Shown: positions 43,701-52,656, numbered from the stretch's first letter. The stretch is 62,166 bases of DNA from SKLM01 sp964542755 (GCA_964542755.1 CAZIWL010000011.1:1-62166); one strand, 5' to 3'. The notes: generated from the letters alone by a model not told the origin. A program made the numbers and translations.

Positions 43701-43987
43701 CCTATGCTGAGCCCGGCCTCCGGCCGGTAGGAGCCACCTACGGCGACGGACAGTACTGGGACGATACCGTCTACGACGTCCCGTCGGCAGCAGTCCGAGT
43801 GACGGTGGCGCTGATGTATCAGACGGCCTCGCGGGAGTACGTTGAGTTCCTCCGGGATCGGGGCGGCGTGGATGGCGAAGCATTGTACGGTCTCTGGCAG
43901 GAGAGCGCGAGCCCACCGCAGATGATGGCGCAGGCTTTCTCGCCTGCCTACGCCGCATACCTCCCCTTGATCCTCCGCGACAGCTGA
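40757..43987 (+). CDS. PQQ-type sugar dehydrogenase fused to a pentaheme cytochrome c
   Basis: A 1076-residue exported protein. After a signal peptide (AAIAALILVGAAMLLGG), residues 35-395 form a six-bladed soluble sugar dehydrogenase domain (GLLGVAFHPDYASNGYVYV, GPDGYLYVGMGDGG, IWAIGLRNPWRFSFD). Residues 400-520 are a DUF11-type Ig domain (YTIGLVNNGGAVDGTVYVTD). Residues 530-860 are a multiheme region with CDVCH, CLRCH, CGICH, CGTCH and CQDCH. A further beta domain (NETGHKLPTGYPEGRQMWLH) follows, as found after multiheme regions in cytochrome c554-like proteins. The chain ends AAYLPLILRDS. The fusion would pass electrons from an oxidised sugar to its own hemes. PQQ dependence is inferred from the fold. 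The ATG follows GGAGGG. Confidence 0.87.
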   Translation: MGRRRLLSGAAIAALILVGAAMLLGGRGVSRGARAQRPDVEIMVDEVVASGLSHPVQVTHAGDGLGRLFVVEQGGRIRIVEEGEVLSQPFLDITDRTDRQGEQGLLGVAFHPDYASNGYVYVNYTRDNDGATVIARYSVSASDPNVADPGSRFVLLTIAQPYGNHNGGQLLFGPDGYLYVGMGDGGSGGDPEENGQDPGNLLGAMLRLDVDGDSPYEIPDDNPYVGEAGEDEIWAIGLRNPWRFSFDRETGDLYIGDVGQNAWEEVSYQAAGTPGGLNFGWDCYEGTHAYELDEQCTGADLTDPIAEYSHDVGRSVTGGFVYRGSLFPNLRGRYFYADYVTGRIWSLYKTGTNPETWSDPELELDTGLNISAFGEDEDGELYICDITGGTIRHLVDADGPLENLSASSKSVWPPSIDAGETATYTIGLVNNGGAVDGTVYVTDTVPAGLTYESGSLDASTGTVDDGGAPTLRWRGALGAREAVSITYRAAATGVITGSIVNRALVEGPVGAFELAGGLFVPRSVLTSTMRDVFLPGTQPGQLTTLIPNSVDCDVCHSEPIYDRWRGAVMSQSGRDPLMWAALAAANHDVPNSGDYCLRCHAPKGWLEGRSHPSDGSGLEVQDTSDGVACGICHRMVDPAPTASEVPAIDADVRENLTATVPITYVGSATMIVDPDDNRRGPFAFTPTLPYHSAYQTAFAGQSSGAITRARLCGTCHNVDNPLLSWDESRGQFWPNEMDSGAPRADLGGADLFRIESTYDEWLNSAYAQGGVEAPGFAGADSDGVVEACQDCHLRRLTGLAADPQFNPVLRDCETTGCLPEHTMVGGNTWLPKLLQDADWRLSAPDDEHLNAAFRETQQMLRRAATLSATLTSSGTQKIVLVRVVNETGHKLPTGYPEGRQMWLHVRAYDADDSLVYESGAYDVGADRLVRDEDAKVYEAKQGITPEFAALLGKPAGASFHFLLNNEVLKDNRIPPRGYTQDAYAEPGLRPVGATYGDGQYWDDTVYDVPSAAVRVTVALMYQTASREYVEFLRDRGGVDGEALYGLWQESASPPQMMAQAFSPAYAAYLPLILRDS

Positions 43988-44177
43988 GAGCAAACCCGCC
44001 GCGTCGAGCCAGGTGCGCTTGTTGCCCGCGAACGGCGTCCAACAGACAGCTCGACGAGAGGACCGCGCATCAAGGGGCAAGCGGCCGCGACGTGTCACCG
44101 TTCGCGGTTCGTGCGGGTCTGGCCGGCCCGGGATGGACAGTAGGATAGAAACGATGGACCCGGCGGCCCGGGCGGGC

Positions 44178-44206
44178 TTTCTCTGGCGTGCGCCTTGTGG
44201 TATACT
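44178..44206 (+). promoter_or_regulatory. Promoter of argF
   Basis: TTTCTC (44178-44183), 17 bases and TGgTATACT with the -10 at 44201-44206. The leader to the ATG at 44270 is about 57 bases. Confidence 0.55.
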
Positions 44207-44269
44207 TGGGCGCGTGCAAAACGCCTGGAGCTCCGCATAAGGAGCCAGCTCATACGCCGGGAGGTAACC

Positions 44270-45202
44270 ATGAAGCACTTTCTTGATCTCTCCGATCTGA
44301 CACCCGAGCAGTTTCAGGGGCTGCTCCGACTCGCGGTCGACCTGAAAGAGGAGTGGCAAGACGGGGGGAACGCACCCGTACTGGGAGGGAAGACCCTCGG
44401 GATGATCTTCCAGAAACCGTCGCTGCGTACCCGGGCGTCCTTCGAGATGGGTATGATCCACCTGGGAGGGCAGGCGCTCTACTTCTCGCCCTTCGAGGTT
44501 CAGCTTGGCGAGCGTGAGAGCGTGGCGGACGTGTCTCGTGTCTTCTCCCGCTACGTGGACGGCATCATGGCTCGCGTCTTCGGTCACGCCGACATTCTGG
44601 AGCTGGCCGAGTACTCCCGCGTGCCCGTCATTAACGGCCTCTCGGACTACAACCACCCCTGCCAGGCCCTCTCCGATCTGCTGACCGTCGTCGAGAGAAA
44701 GGGTTGGGACCTGAACGGGCGGAAGCTGGCCTTCATGGGGGATGGAAACAACGTCTCCACGTCGCTCCTGTTCGCGGCGTGCCTGATGGGCATGGATTTC
44801 GCCATCGCCAGCCCCCCGGGGTACGAGCTGGCAGACGAGGTCTGGGAGGAAGGGCAGCGCATCGCAGCGGTCACGGGCAGCAACCTGCTCGCCACCCACG
44901 ATCCGCGCGATGCAGCCGAGGGGGCGGACGCGATCTACACCGACGTCTGGGCCTCCATGGGTGAGGAGGAAGAGGCAGCGGAGCGGGCGGCCATCTTTGA
45001 GCCGTACCAGGTCAACGAGGGACTCCTTCAACACGGCACTTCGGACGTGATTGCTATGCATTGTCTCCCGGCTCACCGTGGGCAGGAGATCACCGATGCG
45101 GTCTGTGATGGACCACACTCCGTTCTGTGGGATCAGGCAGAGAACCGTATGCACGCCCAGAAGGCGATACTCGCCAAGCTCATGGGTGAGGAAGGTAACT
45201 AA
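44270..45202 (+). CDS. argF: Ornithine carbamoyltransferase
   Basis: A 310-residue enzyme that makes citrulline from ornithine and carbamoyl phosphate in arginine synthesis. Carbamoyl-phosphate binding is shown by KPSLRTRASFE (SLRTR in place of the common STRTR) and HPCQALSDLLT; ornithine binding by DVWASMG and by HCLPAHRG, whose cysteine is typical of OTCs rather than ATCs. Length is usual. The ATG at 44270 has GGGAGGT upstream. No other arginine genes are adjacent, so this one stands alone under its own promoter. Confidence 0.93.
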   Translation: MKHFLDLSDLTPEQFQGLLRLAVDLKEEWQDGGNAPVLGGKTLGMIFQKPSLRTRASFEMGMIHLGGQALYFSPFEVQLGERESVADVSRVFSRYVDGIMARVFGHADILELAEYSRVPVINGLSDYNHPCQALSDLLTVVERKGWDLNGRKLAFMGDGNNVSTSLLFAACLMGMDFAIASPPGYELADEVWEEGQRIAAVTGSNLLATHDPRDAAEGADAIYTDVWASMGEEEEAAERAAIFEPYQVNEGLLQHGTSDVIAMHCLPAHRGQEITDAVCDGPHSVLWDQAENRMHAQKAILAKLMGEEGN

Positions 45203-45270
45203 GGGAGCCGATTGTAGCTCGGCCCAGTGGCAGGGCGGCCGACTCGGAGACGAATCGAAAGGGAACGATC

Positions 45271-47568
45271 TTGACAGCTAACCGCGGGGCGTTCGGTGAG
45301 GCGATGCGAGCTGCCGCCGATGCTGCCTGGGAGGGCAGGTGGGAGGAGGCCGTAGAGGCCTACCGCCTGGCGTTGGCCCAGTCGCCCGAGAACGTCGAGG
45401 CACTGACAGGCCTGGGAATGGCCTACGCCCGGTCAGGAAAGCACAGCGAGGCATCCGCAGCCTACCGACGGGCCAGCGACCTGGCGCCCGAGGACCCCGT
45501 CCTGCTCGAGCGGGTGGGGAAGGCGCTGGAGGGACTGGGACGGCATGAGGAGGCGTGCAAAGTCTACATCGCCTGTGCCGAGCAGTATATTCAGCAGCAG
45601 GAGTCGCCTGAACAGGCGGTGGCATGCTGGGAGAGCGCAGTCCGAGTTCAGCCGGATGCTGTGGAGGCTCATGTTCAGCTGCTGAAACACTACCAGCGGC
45701 AGGGTCGGATTCGGGAGGCCGCCGACGAGTGCCTGCGGCTGGCCCGGATCTACGGCGATCAAGGGCGATGGGATTATGGCATCCGCCTCTGCGAACATGC
45801 CCTGAAGCTGTCCCCGCGTAGCTCGGACGTTCTGAATCTCAGGGATGCGCTTCGCCGCGAGAAGCGTATTGCAGAGCGTGAGGAACCGCCTGAGTCCCAG
45901 GGGTCCAGGTCTCGGTCGGCGGAGAGGGAACCGATCGCCTTGCCCGACGCAGACACGCTGGAGTTCCGAGCCGAATCTGAGCAAGCGGCCGAGCAGGAGA
46001 AGGGCAGTCCTGTCGAGAGTACACGGCGTCGCGCCCTCACGGAGCTGGCGTCCAGCGTCTTTGAAGAGAACGCCGTGTCGGCCACGCGGGCCGAGCGGCT
46101 GAGCAAGGACGCCGTCGACACTGTACTCAGCAAGGCGATTGACTACCAGACCCGTGGCAACGTGGACGAGGCCGTGGCGGCTTACCAGGACGTCCTCGAC
46201 GCCGGTGTAGACCGTCCAGCCGTCCACTTCAACCTGGGCCTTCTCTACCAGGAGCAGCTCCGTTTCGAGGAGGCCATCAAACAGTTCCAAGGCGCCGTGA
46301 CGCACCCAGACTACAAGCTGGGGAGTCACTTCGCCCTCGGAGAGTGCTATCGGGCCAGGGGGCGCGTCGACGAGGCGCTGGAGCACTTCATCCAGGTGCT
46401 CAAGATCGTGGACCTGGCGACGGTAGAGCGCGAGCACGCCGACGACCTGATCAACCTCTATGAGCATCTGACGGACGGCTATCTGGTCAAGGGTGACGAG
46501 GACCAGGCCCTGGAGTTCGCCAGTTCCCTGGTCGCATTCCTGAACGAGCAGGGATGGGAGGACAAGGTCCGACACGCCCGCCGGCGCCTCGACACGCTGA
46601 CTCAGGAAGGGCCGGTCGTCACGCTGGCGGAGGCCCTGACCGTGCCGAACTCGGAGCGCATCCTTGAGTCCATCGCCCTTTCGCAGGAGTACTCGAGGCG
46701 GGGGATGCACTACACCGCCATGGAGGAGTGCCACATGGCGATGGAGTCGGCGCCAGGCTACCTCCCGATCCACCGCCAGCTCGCTGAGGTGTCGCGGGAG
46801 ATGGGGCGCGTCGAGGAAGCTGTGCAGAAGCTAGGCGTTATCGCGGGGACCTACCAGGTACGCGGCGCGGCGCGGCAAGCGGCGGCGATGTATCGCCAGG
46901 CCCTGAAGTTGGCGCCGATGGATACTGCCATCCGCCGCAGGCTGATCGACTTGCTGGTCAGTCACGGGGAGATCGAGCAGGCGCTCCGCGAGCACATCAT
47001 TTTGGCCGACAGTTACCAGCACCTGGCGCAGATGGACCGGGCCCAGGAGATCTACCAGGAGGCCCTGCGCCTCGTGGCTCGTGTGGACGACGAGCGAGAG
47101 TGGCGCGTCCGCGTCCTTCACAAAGTCGGGGACATCGCCATGCGCCGTGTAGATTGGAAGAGAGCGCTCTCGGTCTACCGCGAAATCCGCGACCTCTCAC
47201 CGGGCGACGAACGGGCACGACTGACGCTGATGGAGCTCCTGGTGCGTTTGGATCAGCCGCGCCAGGCTGTGAAGGAGCTCGACGAGCTCCTAGGGATCTA
47301 CGGCGATGACGGGCGCACTGCGCGGGTTTTCGCTGTCCTCTCCGACCTGGTTAACCGCTGGCCCGACCTGATTCCGATTCGTGCGCGTCTGGCGCAGGCG
47401 CATCTCAACGCGGGAAACAAGGAGGAGGCGCTGGAGCACCTCGACAGGCTTGGCGAGATGCAGCTCGAAAACAGGCAAGTGGCGCAGGCCAAGGCAACGA
47501 TTCGAGCCATTGTCGCTCTCAGGCCTCCTGACGTCGAGGAGTATCGACGGCTTCTTGCTCAGCTCTGA
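45271..47568 (+). CDS. Large tetratricopeptide-repeat protein
   Basis: A 765-residue protein made almost wholly of TPR helices. Units are visible as WEGRWEEAVEAYRLALAQSP, GKHSEASAAYRRASDLAPED, GRHEEACKVY and QGRIREAADECL in the first 180 residues. A Glu/Arg-rich disordered region (about 195-285) is followed by a second TPR array (RGNVDEAVAAYQDVLDAG, LRFEEAIKQFQGAV, GRVDEALEHFIQV), and a third part uses longer repeats. There is no signal peptide or catalytic motif, so it is a cytosolic scaffold. The start is TTG at 45271 after AAAGGGA. It lies between argF and the c-di-AMP cyclase gene, which gives no clear functional clue. Confidence 0.82.
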   Translation: MTANRGAFGEAMRAAADAAWEGRWEEAVEAYRLALAQSPENVEALTGLGMAYARSGKHSEASAAYRRASDLAPEDPVLLERVGKALEGLGRHEEACKVYIACAEQYIQQQESPEQAVACWESAVRVQPDAVEAHVQLLKHYQRQGRIREAADECLRLARIYGDQGRWDYGIRLCEHALKLSPRSSDVLNLRDALRREKRIAEREEPPESQGSRSRSAEREPIALPDADTLEFRAESEQAAEQEKGSPVESTRRRALTELASSVFEENAVSATRAERLSKDAVDTVLSKAIDYQTRGNVDEAVAAYQDVLDAGVDRPAVHFNLGLLYQEQLRFEEAIKQFQGAVTHPDYKLGSHFALGECYRARGRVDEALEHFIQVLKIVDLATVEREHADDLINLYEHLTDGYLVKGDEDQALEFASSLVAFLNEQGWEDKVRHARRRLDTLTQEGPVVTLAEALTVPNSERILESIALSQEYSRRGMHYTAMEECHMAMESAPGYLPIHRQLAEVSREMGRVEEAVQKLGVIAGTYQVRGAARQAAAMYRQALKLAPMDTAIRRRLIDLLVSHGEIEQALREHIILADSYQHLAQMDRAQEIYQEALRLVARVDDEREWRVRVLHKVGDIAMRRVDWKRALSVYREIRDLSPGDERARLTLMELLVRLDQPRQAVKELDELLGIYGDDGRTARVFAVLSDLVNRWPDLIPIRARLAQAHLNAGNKEEALEHLDRLGEMQLENRQVAQAKATIRAIVALRPPDVEEYRRLLAQL

Positions 47569-47658
47569 CAGGACGGCGCCGCCGTATGGGCTTGAGAGGC
47601 CGTTGCAAGAGGACTGTGGTCTACGACGTGCGAATGCTCAAGCTGAGTTCTATGATCT

Positions 47659-48498
47659 ATGTTGACTGACATCTTCTGGTATCTCCAGAGACTCGGATGG
47701 ATCGACATTGTCGACATCATTCTGGTTGCCCTGGTGTTTTTCTCGCTGCTCTATCTCGTGCGCGGCACCCGGGCCGTGGCGCTTCTGCGAGGCGTCATCT
47801 TCCTGGTCATCGGCGTGGTGCTGCTCAGTGGGTTCATCGAGCTCCTGGCATTTGGGTGGCTCATCCAACGCGCTCTCCCCGCGCTGCTCGTGGCGATCCC
47901 CGTCGTCTTCCAGCCGGAACTGCGCCGTGCGCTTGAGCAGTTGGGCCGGCCCGGGGCGCTGTTCGGTTGGCATAGCGGGTCGCGCGAGGTCCTCGAGCAG
48001 GCCCTTTCGACCATCACCGATGCCGCCCAGACCCTGGCGGACCGCCACCACGGGGCCTTGATCGTCCTGGAGCGCCAAAGTGGCCTTCAGGAATTTGTCG
48101 AGAGCGGGGTCCATCTCGATGCGGAGATCTCCTTTGAGCTCCTGCTGACGATCTTTGACCCTAACACCACTCTCCACGACGGAGCCGTGATCGTCCGCGA
48201 GGGTCGTGTGCTCGCTGCTGCCTGCGTCCTTCCCCTATCGACGGCCTTCCTGGCTGACCGACAACTGGGTCTCCGACACCGCGCAGGGATTGGCGTCACG
48301 GAGGAGAGCGATGCTATTGGCGTGATTGTGTCCGAGGAGCGAGGGGCGATTTCCATCACCCACAACGGCCGCATCATCAGGAACCTGGATGCCAAACGGC
48401 TGCAGAAGGTACTGCGGGCGTTCTACCAGCCTGTTCTTGAACGGGAGAGCGGCGGCTGGCTGGCGCAACTACGGCGTCGTCTGGGAGGTGAGTCGTGA
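47659..48498 (+). CDS. cdaA: Membrane diadenylate cyclase CdaA
   Basis: A 279-residue protein of the CdaA type: three membrane helices (residues 1-80) followed by a DAC domain with LHDGAVIV and the RHRAGIG motif that binds ATP. It condenses two ATP into c-di-AMP, a second messenger for potassium, osmotic and wall homeostasis. The next gene encodes a YbbR-repeat protein with a four-base overlap (GTGA), the standard cdaA-cdaR pairing. The helix layout and length agree with the family. Confidence 0.94.
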   Translation: MLTDIFWYLQRLGWIDIVDIILVALVFFSLLYLVRGTRAVALLRGVIFLVIGVVLLSGFIELLAFGWLIQRALPALLVAIPVVFQPELRRALEQLGRPGALFGWHSGSREVLEQALSTITDAAQTLADRHHGALIVLERQSGLQEFVESGVHLDAEISFELLLTIFDPNTTLHDGAVIVREGRVLAAACVLPLSTAFLADRQLGLRHRAGIGVTEESDAIGVIVSEERGAISITHNGRIIRNLDAKRLQKVLRAFYQPVLERESGGWLAQLRRRLGGES

Positions 48499-49805
48499 AG
48501 CAGGCGCTACGCTGGGCAGCTGCCAACGTCCCCTTGATGCTCATGGCGCTCTTGTTGGCGGTCCTCGCCTGGGTAGGCGCCCTGGAACAGGCCAACCCGA
48601 CGCTCGAGCGGAGTTTTCCTCGGCCCGTTCCAGTGAGCTCGACGAACGGCGGGGAGAACCTGCTCATCGTCGGTTCATTCGACGAGGAGGTCCAGGTCAC
48701 GCTCCAGACCACGCAGTCCGTCTGGGAGACCCTGGAGGTGGACGACTTCAAGGCGACTGTGGACCTGAGCGGTTTAGGGCCGGGTGTCCATGAGGTGCCC
48801 GTGGATGTCGGCCTGGACCGAGAACCGGCAACGATCGTGAACGTCCAGCCGGAGATGGTCGAGGTTGAGCTTGATGCCGCTGCCAGTCGGATTGTCCCCG
48901 TGCACGTGGAGACCCAGGGGGAGCCGGCCGTCGGTTACGTCGTGCGCCGGCCAACCGTTGACCCCGCTGACGTCACAGTTCAGGGACCGAGCAGCTACGT
49001 CACGCGGGTCGTAGAAGGGTTCGCCACGCTCTCCATTGCGGGCGCCAGGGACAGCGTGGAGGAGACGGTATCGCTCCGCCCGCACGGGGCGGAGGGGGAC
49101 ACCGTACCTCACGTATCACTCAATCCAGATGAAGCCCAGATCTTCATCACGATTGAGCCCTCAGGGTACCACAGCACCCTGGCCGTTCAGGTCGTACTCA
49201 CCGGCGAGGTGGCCTCTGGCTACCGAATCACGGAAATCTCCATCGACCCGCCGACCATCACAGTTTTTGGTGATCCGGCCGATCTGTCAGCGCTGGAGGA
49301 GGGCTTCATTGAGACAAAGCCCATCAATGTGGCTGGGGCGCGGGAGGATGTCGTGGTCCGCCCCGGCCTCACGGTGCCGGCCAAGGTGACGGTGGTGCCC
49401 GGGCAGCAAGTCCAGGTACGCATTTCTATCCAGGCGATCCAGAGCAGCCTTACAGTGACGAGCACGCCAGAGGTCCAGGGACTGGAGCCGGGCTTCACGG
49501 CCACCCTGTCGCCGGACGTCGTGCAAGTGGTGCTCAACGGACCGTTGCCTAGGCTGCAAACGTTGACACCGGAGGACGTCAGGGTAGTCCTCGACCTGTT
49601 TGGCCTGCCGCTGGGCACGCACCAGGTCGAGCCTGAGATCATCGCCCCGGGAGAGATCATGGCGCAGAGCATTATCCCAGCGACGATCCAGGTGAGGATT
49701 CTCGAGACGCCGGTCGTGACCGTGACGCCAACCTCCACATTGACGTCGAGCGTCACCTCGACAGTAACCGGAACGATCACACCCACGCTGACCGTCACAC
49801 CATGA
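48495..49805 (+). CDS. cdaR: YbbR-domain regulator of CdaA
   Basis: A 436-residue protein with one N-terminal helix (VPLMLMALLLAVLAWVGALE) and four YbbR repeats on the outside, each a compact beta unit (for example VTLQTTQSVWETLEVDDFKA, VQVVLTGEVASGYRITEI, TVFGDPADL). The tail is a low-complexity run of Thr/Val/Pro. YbbR proteins bind CdaA and tune c-di-AMP output. The GTG start overlaps the cdaA stop by four bases. Confidence 0.88.
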   Translation: MKQALRWAAANVPLMLMALLLAVLAWVGALEQANPTLERSFPRPVPVSSTNGGENLLIVGSFDEEVQVTLQTTQSVWETLEVDDFKATVDLSGLGPGVHEVPVDVGLDREPATIVNVQPEMVEVELDAAASRIVPVHVETQGEPAVGYVVRRPTVDPADVTVQGPSSYVTRVVEGFATLSIAGARDSVEETVSLRPHGAEGDTVPHVSLNPDEAQIFITIEPSGYHSTLAVQVVLTGEVASGYRITEISIDPPTITVFGDPADLSALEEGFIETKPINVAGAREDVVVRPGLTVPAKVTVVPGQQVQVRISIQAIQSSLTVTSTPEVQGLEPGFTATLSPDVVQVVLNGPLPRLQTLTPEDVRVVLDLFGLPLGTHQVEPEIIAPGEIMAQSIIPATIQVRILETPVVTVTPTSTLTSSVTSTVTGTITPTLTVTP

Positions 49806-51280
49806 TGAACACTGAGAACAGAGACCGTCGCAGGCGAGAGGCTTCTTCATCCCGGCTACCGGTGGTGGCGCTCGTCGGGCGTCCCAACGTGGGCAAATCT
49901 ACCCTGTTCAACCGCCTCGTGGGCCGTCGATTGGCCGTCGTCCACGAGGAGCCCGGCACAACCCGCGACCGGCTCTACGCCGGGGCCGAGTGGAACGGCG
50001 TCCCTTTCACGGTTATCGACACCGGCGGCCTGGAGCTGCTACCAGAGACCGTCGAGGCTGGGCGTCGTCCAGGCCCAGAACGTGTCCTGACCCAGGATTC
50101 CGCCCCGTACATTGCGCTGATGAGGGCTCAGGCCGAGTTGGCCATCGACGAGGCTGATTTGGTGATCTTGGTAACTGATGCGATCAGCGGTCTCACGGCG
50201 GGCGACGAGGAGGTCGCCGAAGTGCTGCGTAAAGCCGAATGCCCCGTCTTCCTGGCTGTGAACAAGGTCGATAACCAGAGCCTGCGGCAGGACGCGTTGG
50301 AGTTCTACGCCCTTGGCCTGGACAGTCTTTACCCCATGTCTGCCTTCCACGGAGTTGGCGTCGCGGACATGCTTGACGATGTAGTGGATACCCTGCGCGA
50401 TACGGCAGAGGAAGCCCCATCCCCTGTTGGAGAGGCAGGTGAGGGCGACGTCTCCCAGGCGGAGGAGAGCGTTCAAATCGCCATTGTCGGCAGACCAAAC
50501 GTGGGGAAGTCGTCGCTATTGAACAAGCTGCTGGGCGAGGAGCGCGTGATCGTCAGTTCGGTGCCCGGCACCACGCGAGACGCAGTCGACACGCAGCTGG
50601 AATGGGAGGGCACGCAGCTGACGCTCATCGACACCGCCGGGATGCGGCGTCGGGGCAAAGTGGCGTCGGGCGTCGAGTACTACAGTCTCCTGCGGGCGCT
50701 CCGAGCCGTCCGCCGGGCGGATGTCGCACTGCTGGTCATCGATGGGTACGAGGGGGTTCGGGCTCAGGACACCCACGTCGCCGGAGCCGTACTCGACGAG
50801 TTGGCCAGCGTGGTCGTCCTGGTGAACAAGTGGGACTTGGTCGAGAAGGATGCCGACACGATGGTGCAGTACCGCGAGTGGGTCCGAGAGGCCCTCAAGT
50901 TCATGGACTACGTGCCGGTGCTCTTCATATCGGCCCTCACCGGCGAGCGGGTTGGTCAGGTCCTGCCGATGGCCCTGAGGGTTTGGAGGAGTCGATTCGA
51001 CCGCATCAAGACGAGTGAGCTGAATCGCCTGATCCAGGACGCGGTCGCCCGCCACGCCCCGCCGTCGCACCGCGGGCGACGTCTGAAGATCTATTTCTCC
51101 AGTCAGCCCGAGGTGGATCCCCCCACCTTCGTCCTCCACGTCAACGACCCCGGCCTGGTCCATTTCAGCTACGAGCGCTATCTGGAGAATCAGATCCGGA
51201 AGGCCCATCCCTTTCCCGGGACCCCTATCCGGCTCCTGTTCAGGCCTCGCCGCCGTCCAACCTCTGATGATCAGGGCTGA
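49802..51280 (+). CDS. der: Ribosome-assembly GTPase Der (EngA)
   Basis: A 492-residue GTPase with two G domains. The first has GRPNVGKSTLFNRL, a DTGG switch II (IDTGGLEL) and NKVD; the second, beginning near residue 220, has GRPNVGKSSLLNKL, DTAGMRRRGK and NKWD. A KH-like C-terminal domain follows (KIYFSSQPEVDPPTFVLHVN). Der acts in 50S subunit assembly. The first G domain carries an unusual insertion after DTGG (VEAGRRPGPERV) before the switch II helix. The ATG overlaps the preceding stop codon (ATGA). Confidence 0.94.
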   Translation: MMNTENRDRRRREASSSRLPVVALVGRPNVGKSTLFNRLVGRRLAVVHEEPGTTRDRLYAGAEWNGVPFTVIDTGGLELLPETVEAGRRPGPERVLTQDSAPYIALMRAQAELAIDEADLVILVTDAISGLTAGDEEVAEVLRKAECPVFLAVNKVDNQSLRQDALEFYALGLDSLYPMSAFHGVGVADMLDDVVDTLRDTAEEAPSPVGEAGEGDVSQAEESVQIAIVGRPNVGKSSLLNKLLGEERVIVSSVPGTTRDAVDTQLEWEGTQLTLIDTAGMRRRGKVASGVEYYSLLRALRAVRRADVALLVIDGYEGVRAQDTHVAGAVLDELASVVVLVNKWDLVEKDADTMVQYREWVREALKFMDYVPVLFISALTGERVGQVLPMALRVWRSRFDRIKTSELNRLIQDAVARHAPPSHRGRRLKIYFSSQPEVDPPTFVLHVNDPGLVHFSYERYLENQIRKAHPFPGTPIRLLFRPRRRPTSDDQG

Positions 51281-51478
51281 CCCAGGGCCAGGTCCGGAGC
51301 ATACGTCCCGCACAGGCCCGACGACGCGCGTTTCGCGTCACTTCCCGTTGAGACAGAGGAGAAGACAGACGCAGAATGGGGGAACAGCAATCGGTGGGAC
51401 CGGACACCGGTTGCGCCACACGCAACATGCAGATCAGCGCAGCGTCCTGGAGTACGGGGTGAAAACGTGGGGGAAATA
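51281..51478. other. Intergenic region between der and tRNA-Leu
   Basis: About 200 bases without a gene. The plus-strand frames that run into the tRNA and into plsX are not supported by a start signal. No terminator with a T-tract was recognised. Confidence 0.4.
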
Positions 51479-51561
51479 TGCCCCGGAGAGGAGTCGAACC
51501 TCCACGCCCTTGCGGGCACAGGCCCTCAACCTGCCGCGTATGCCTATTCCGCCACCGGGGC
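51479..51561 (-). tRNA. tRNA-Leu (anticodon GAG)
   Basis: Minus-strand class II tRNA of 83 bases. The acceptor stem starts GCCCCGG and closes with CCGGGGC plus discriminator A. The anticodon stem GCAGG/CCTGT encloses the loop TTGAGGG with anticodon GAG. A long variable arm (GCCCGCAAGGGC) marks it as leucine, and the T-loop is GTTCGAC. CCA is not encoded. It reads CUC and CUU codons. Confidence 0.95.
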
Positions 51562-51573
51562 ATTCAGGCGCGT

Positions 51574-51601
51574 ATTATACCTTGGAAAGGATCCTTGTCA
51601 A
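51574..51601 (-). promoter_or_regulatory. Consensus promoter of tRNA-Leu
   Basis: On the minus strand a perfect TTGACA (51601-51596), 16 bases and a perfect TATAAT (51579-51574), 12 bases from the tRNA 5' end. Both hexamers match consensus, as expected for a stable-RNA gene. Confidence 0.88.
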
Positions 51602-51654
51602 CTCGTGAAGCGGGGGACGGTGCGCTCTACGGCAACTATGAGGAGAGACAATCG

Positions 51655-52656
51655 ATGAAGATCGTGCTCGACGCGATGGGGTCGGACACCCATCCGACCC
51701 CGGACGTCGCCGGGGCGGTGCTGGCCGCGCAGGCGTGGCCCAACGACGAGATCATCCTGGTGGGACAGGCTGATGTCATCAATCGCGAGCTGGAAGGACT
51801 GGACGCACGTGGTGTCAACCTCCAGATCGTAGACGCACCCGAGGTGATCCAAATGGACGATGATGCGGCGTGGGCCGCTCGTGAGAAGAAGGATTCCTCG
51901 ATGCACATCGGGATGGGACTGGTCCGTGACGGCGAGGCGGCCGCCTTCGTGAGCGCTGGGAATACCGGAGGCGTTCTGACCGTCGCCACGCTCCACACGC
52001 TTAAGCGAATCCGAGGGGTGAGACGACCAGCGCTGGCCGCGATTCTCCCTTTGCCGGAGGGACAGTTCGTGACGCTGGATATCGGGGCGAACGCCGACTG
52101 CAAGCCGGAGTTCCTTGTTCAGTTTGCTATGATGGGCTCGGTCTACGCCGAGGCGGTGCTGGAAAGGAAGAATCCCCGGGTAGCGCTCTTGTCAAACGGC
52201 GAGGAGCGAGGGAAGGGCAATCTGCTGGTGAAGGAGACGACCAAGCTCCTGGAGTCCTCGAGCCTAAGGTTCATAGGTAACGTGGAACCCAAGGAGGCGC
52301 TGGCCTGCGCGGCCGACGTGGTCGTGCACGATGGATTCACCGGGAACGTCTTCATCAAGACAACGGAGGCGGCCGCCGGCATGCTCAGCGGGTTAATCAA
52401 AGAGGAGATCAAGGCCAATCCCGTCACTGCCATGGGCGGGCTGTTGGCCAAGCCGGCCTTTGGACGAGTTGCCAGGCGGGTTGATCCCTTCGAGGTCGGC
52501 GGCGGCCCGTTGCTAGGTGTGGAAGGCGTGGTGATCGTGGCTCACGGGCGCTCCAATGCTCGCGCCCTCAAGAACGCCGTTGGACAGGCCCGCCGGGCAG
52601 TGCAGGGTGGGGTCGTGGACGCGATAAGGAAAGGTCTGGGGGAGGAGACGCGGTAA
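51655..52656 (+). CDS. plsX: Phosphate acyltransferase PlsX
   Basis: A 333-residue enzyme that converts acyl-ACP and phosphate to acyl-phosphate, the first step of phospholipid synthesis in most bacteria. Typical segments are the start KIVLDAMGSDTHP, SAGNTGGVL, LLSNGEERGKGN, and NVEPKEALACAADVVVHDGFTGNVF near residues 200-235. Length is normal. The ATG at 51655 follows GGAGAG; the open frame further upstream crosses the tRNA and is spurious. fabF starts four bases after the stop, forming a lipid-synthesis operon. Confidence 0.94.
   Translation: MKIVLDAMGSDTHPTPDVAGAVLAAQAWPNDEIILVGQADVINRELEGLDARGVNLQIVDAPEVIQMDDDAAWAAREKKDSSMHIGMGLVRDGEAAAFVSAGNTGGVLTVATLHTLKRIRGVRRPALAAILPLPEGQFVTLDIGANADCKPEFLVQFAMMGSVYAEAVLERKNPRVALLSNGEERGKGNLLVKETTKLLESSSLRFIGNVEPKEALACAADVVVHDGFTGNVFIKTTEAAAGMLSGLIKEEIKANPVTAMGGLLAKPAFGRVARRVDPFEVGGGPLLGVEGVVIVAHGRSNARALKNAVGQARRAVQGGVVDAIRKGLGEETR

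Noticed and set aside
43142..45154. 670-codon minus-strand frame across the cytochrome end and argF
   Set aside because: It spans two unrelated plus-strand genes and an intergenic promoter, so it cannot be a real gene.
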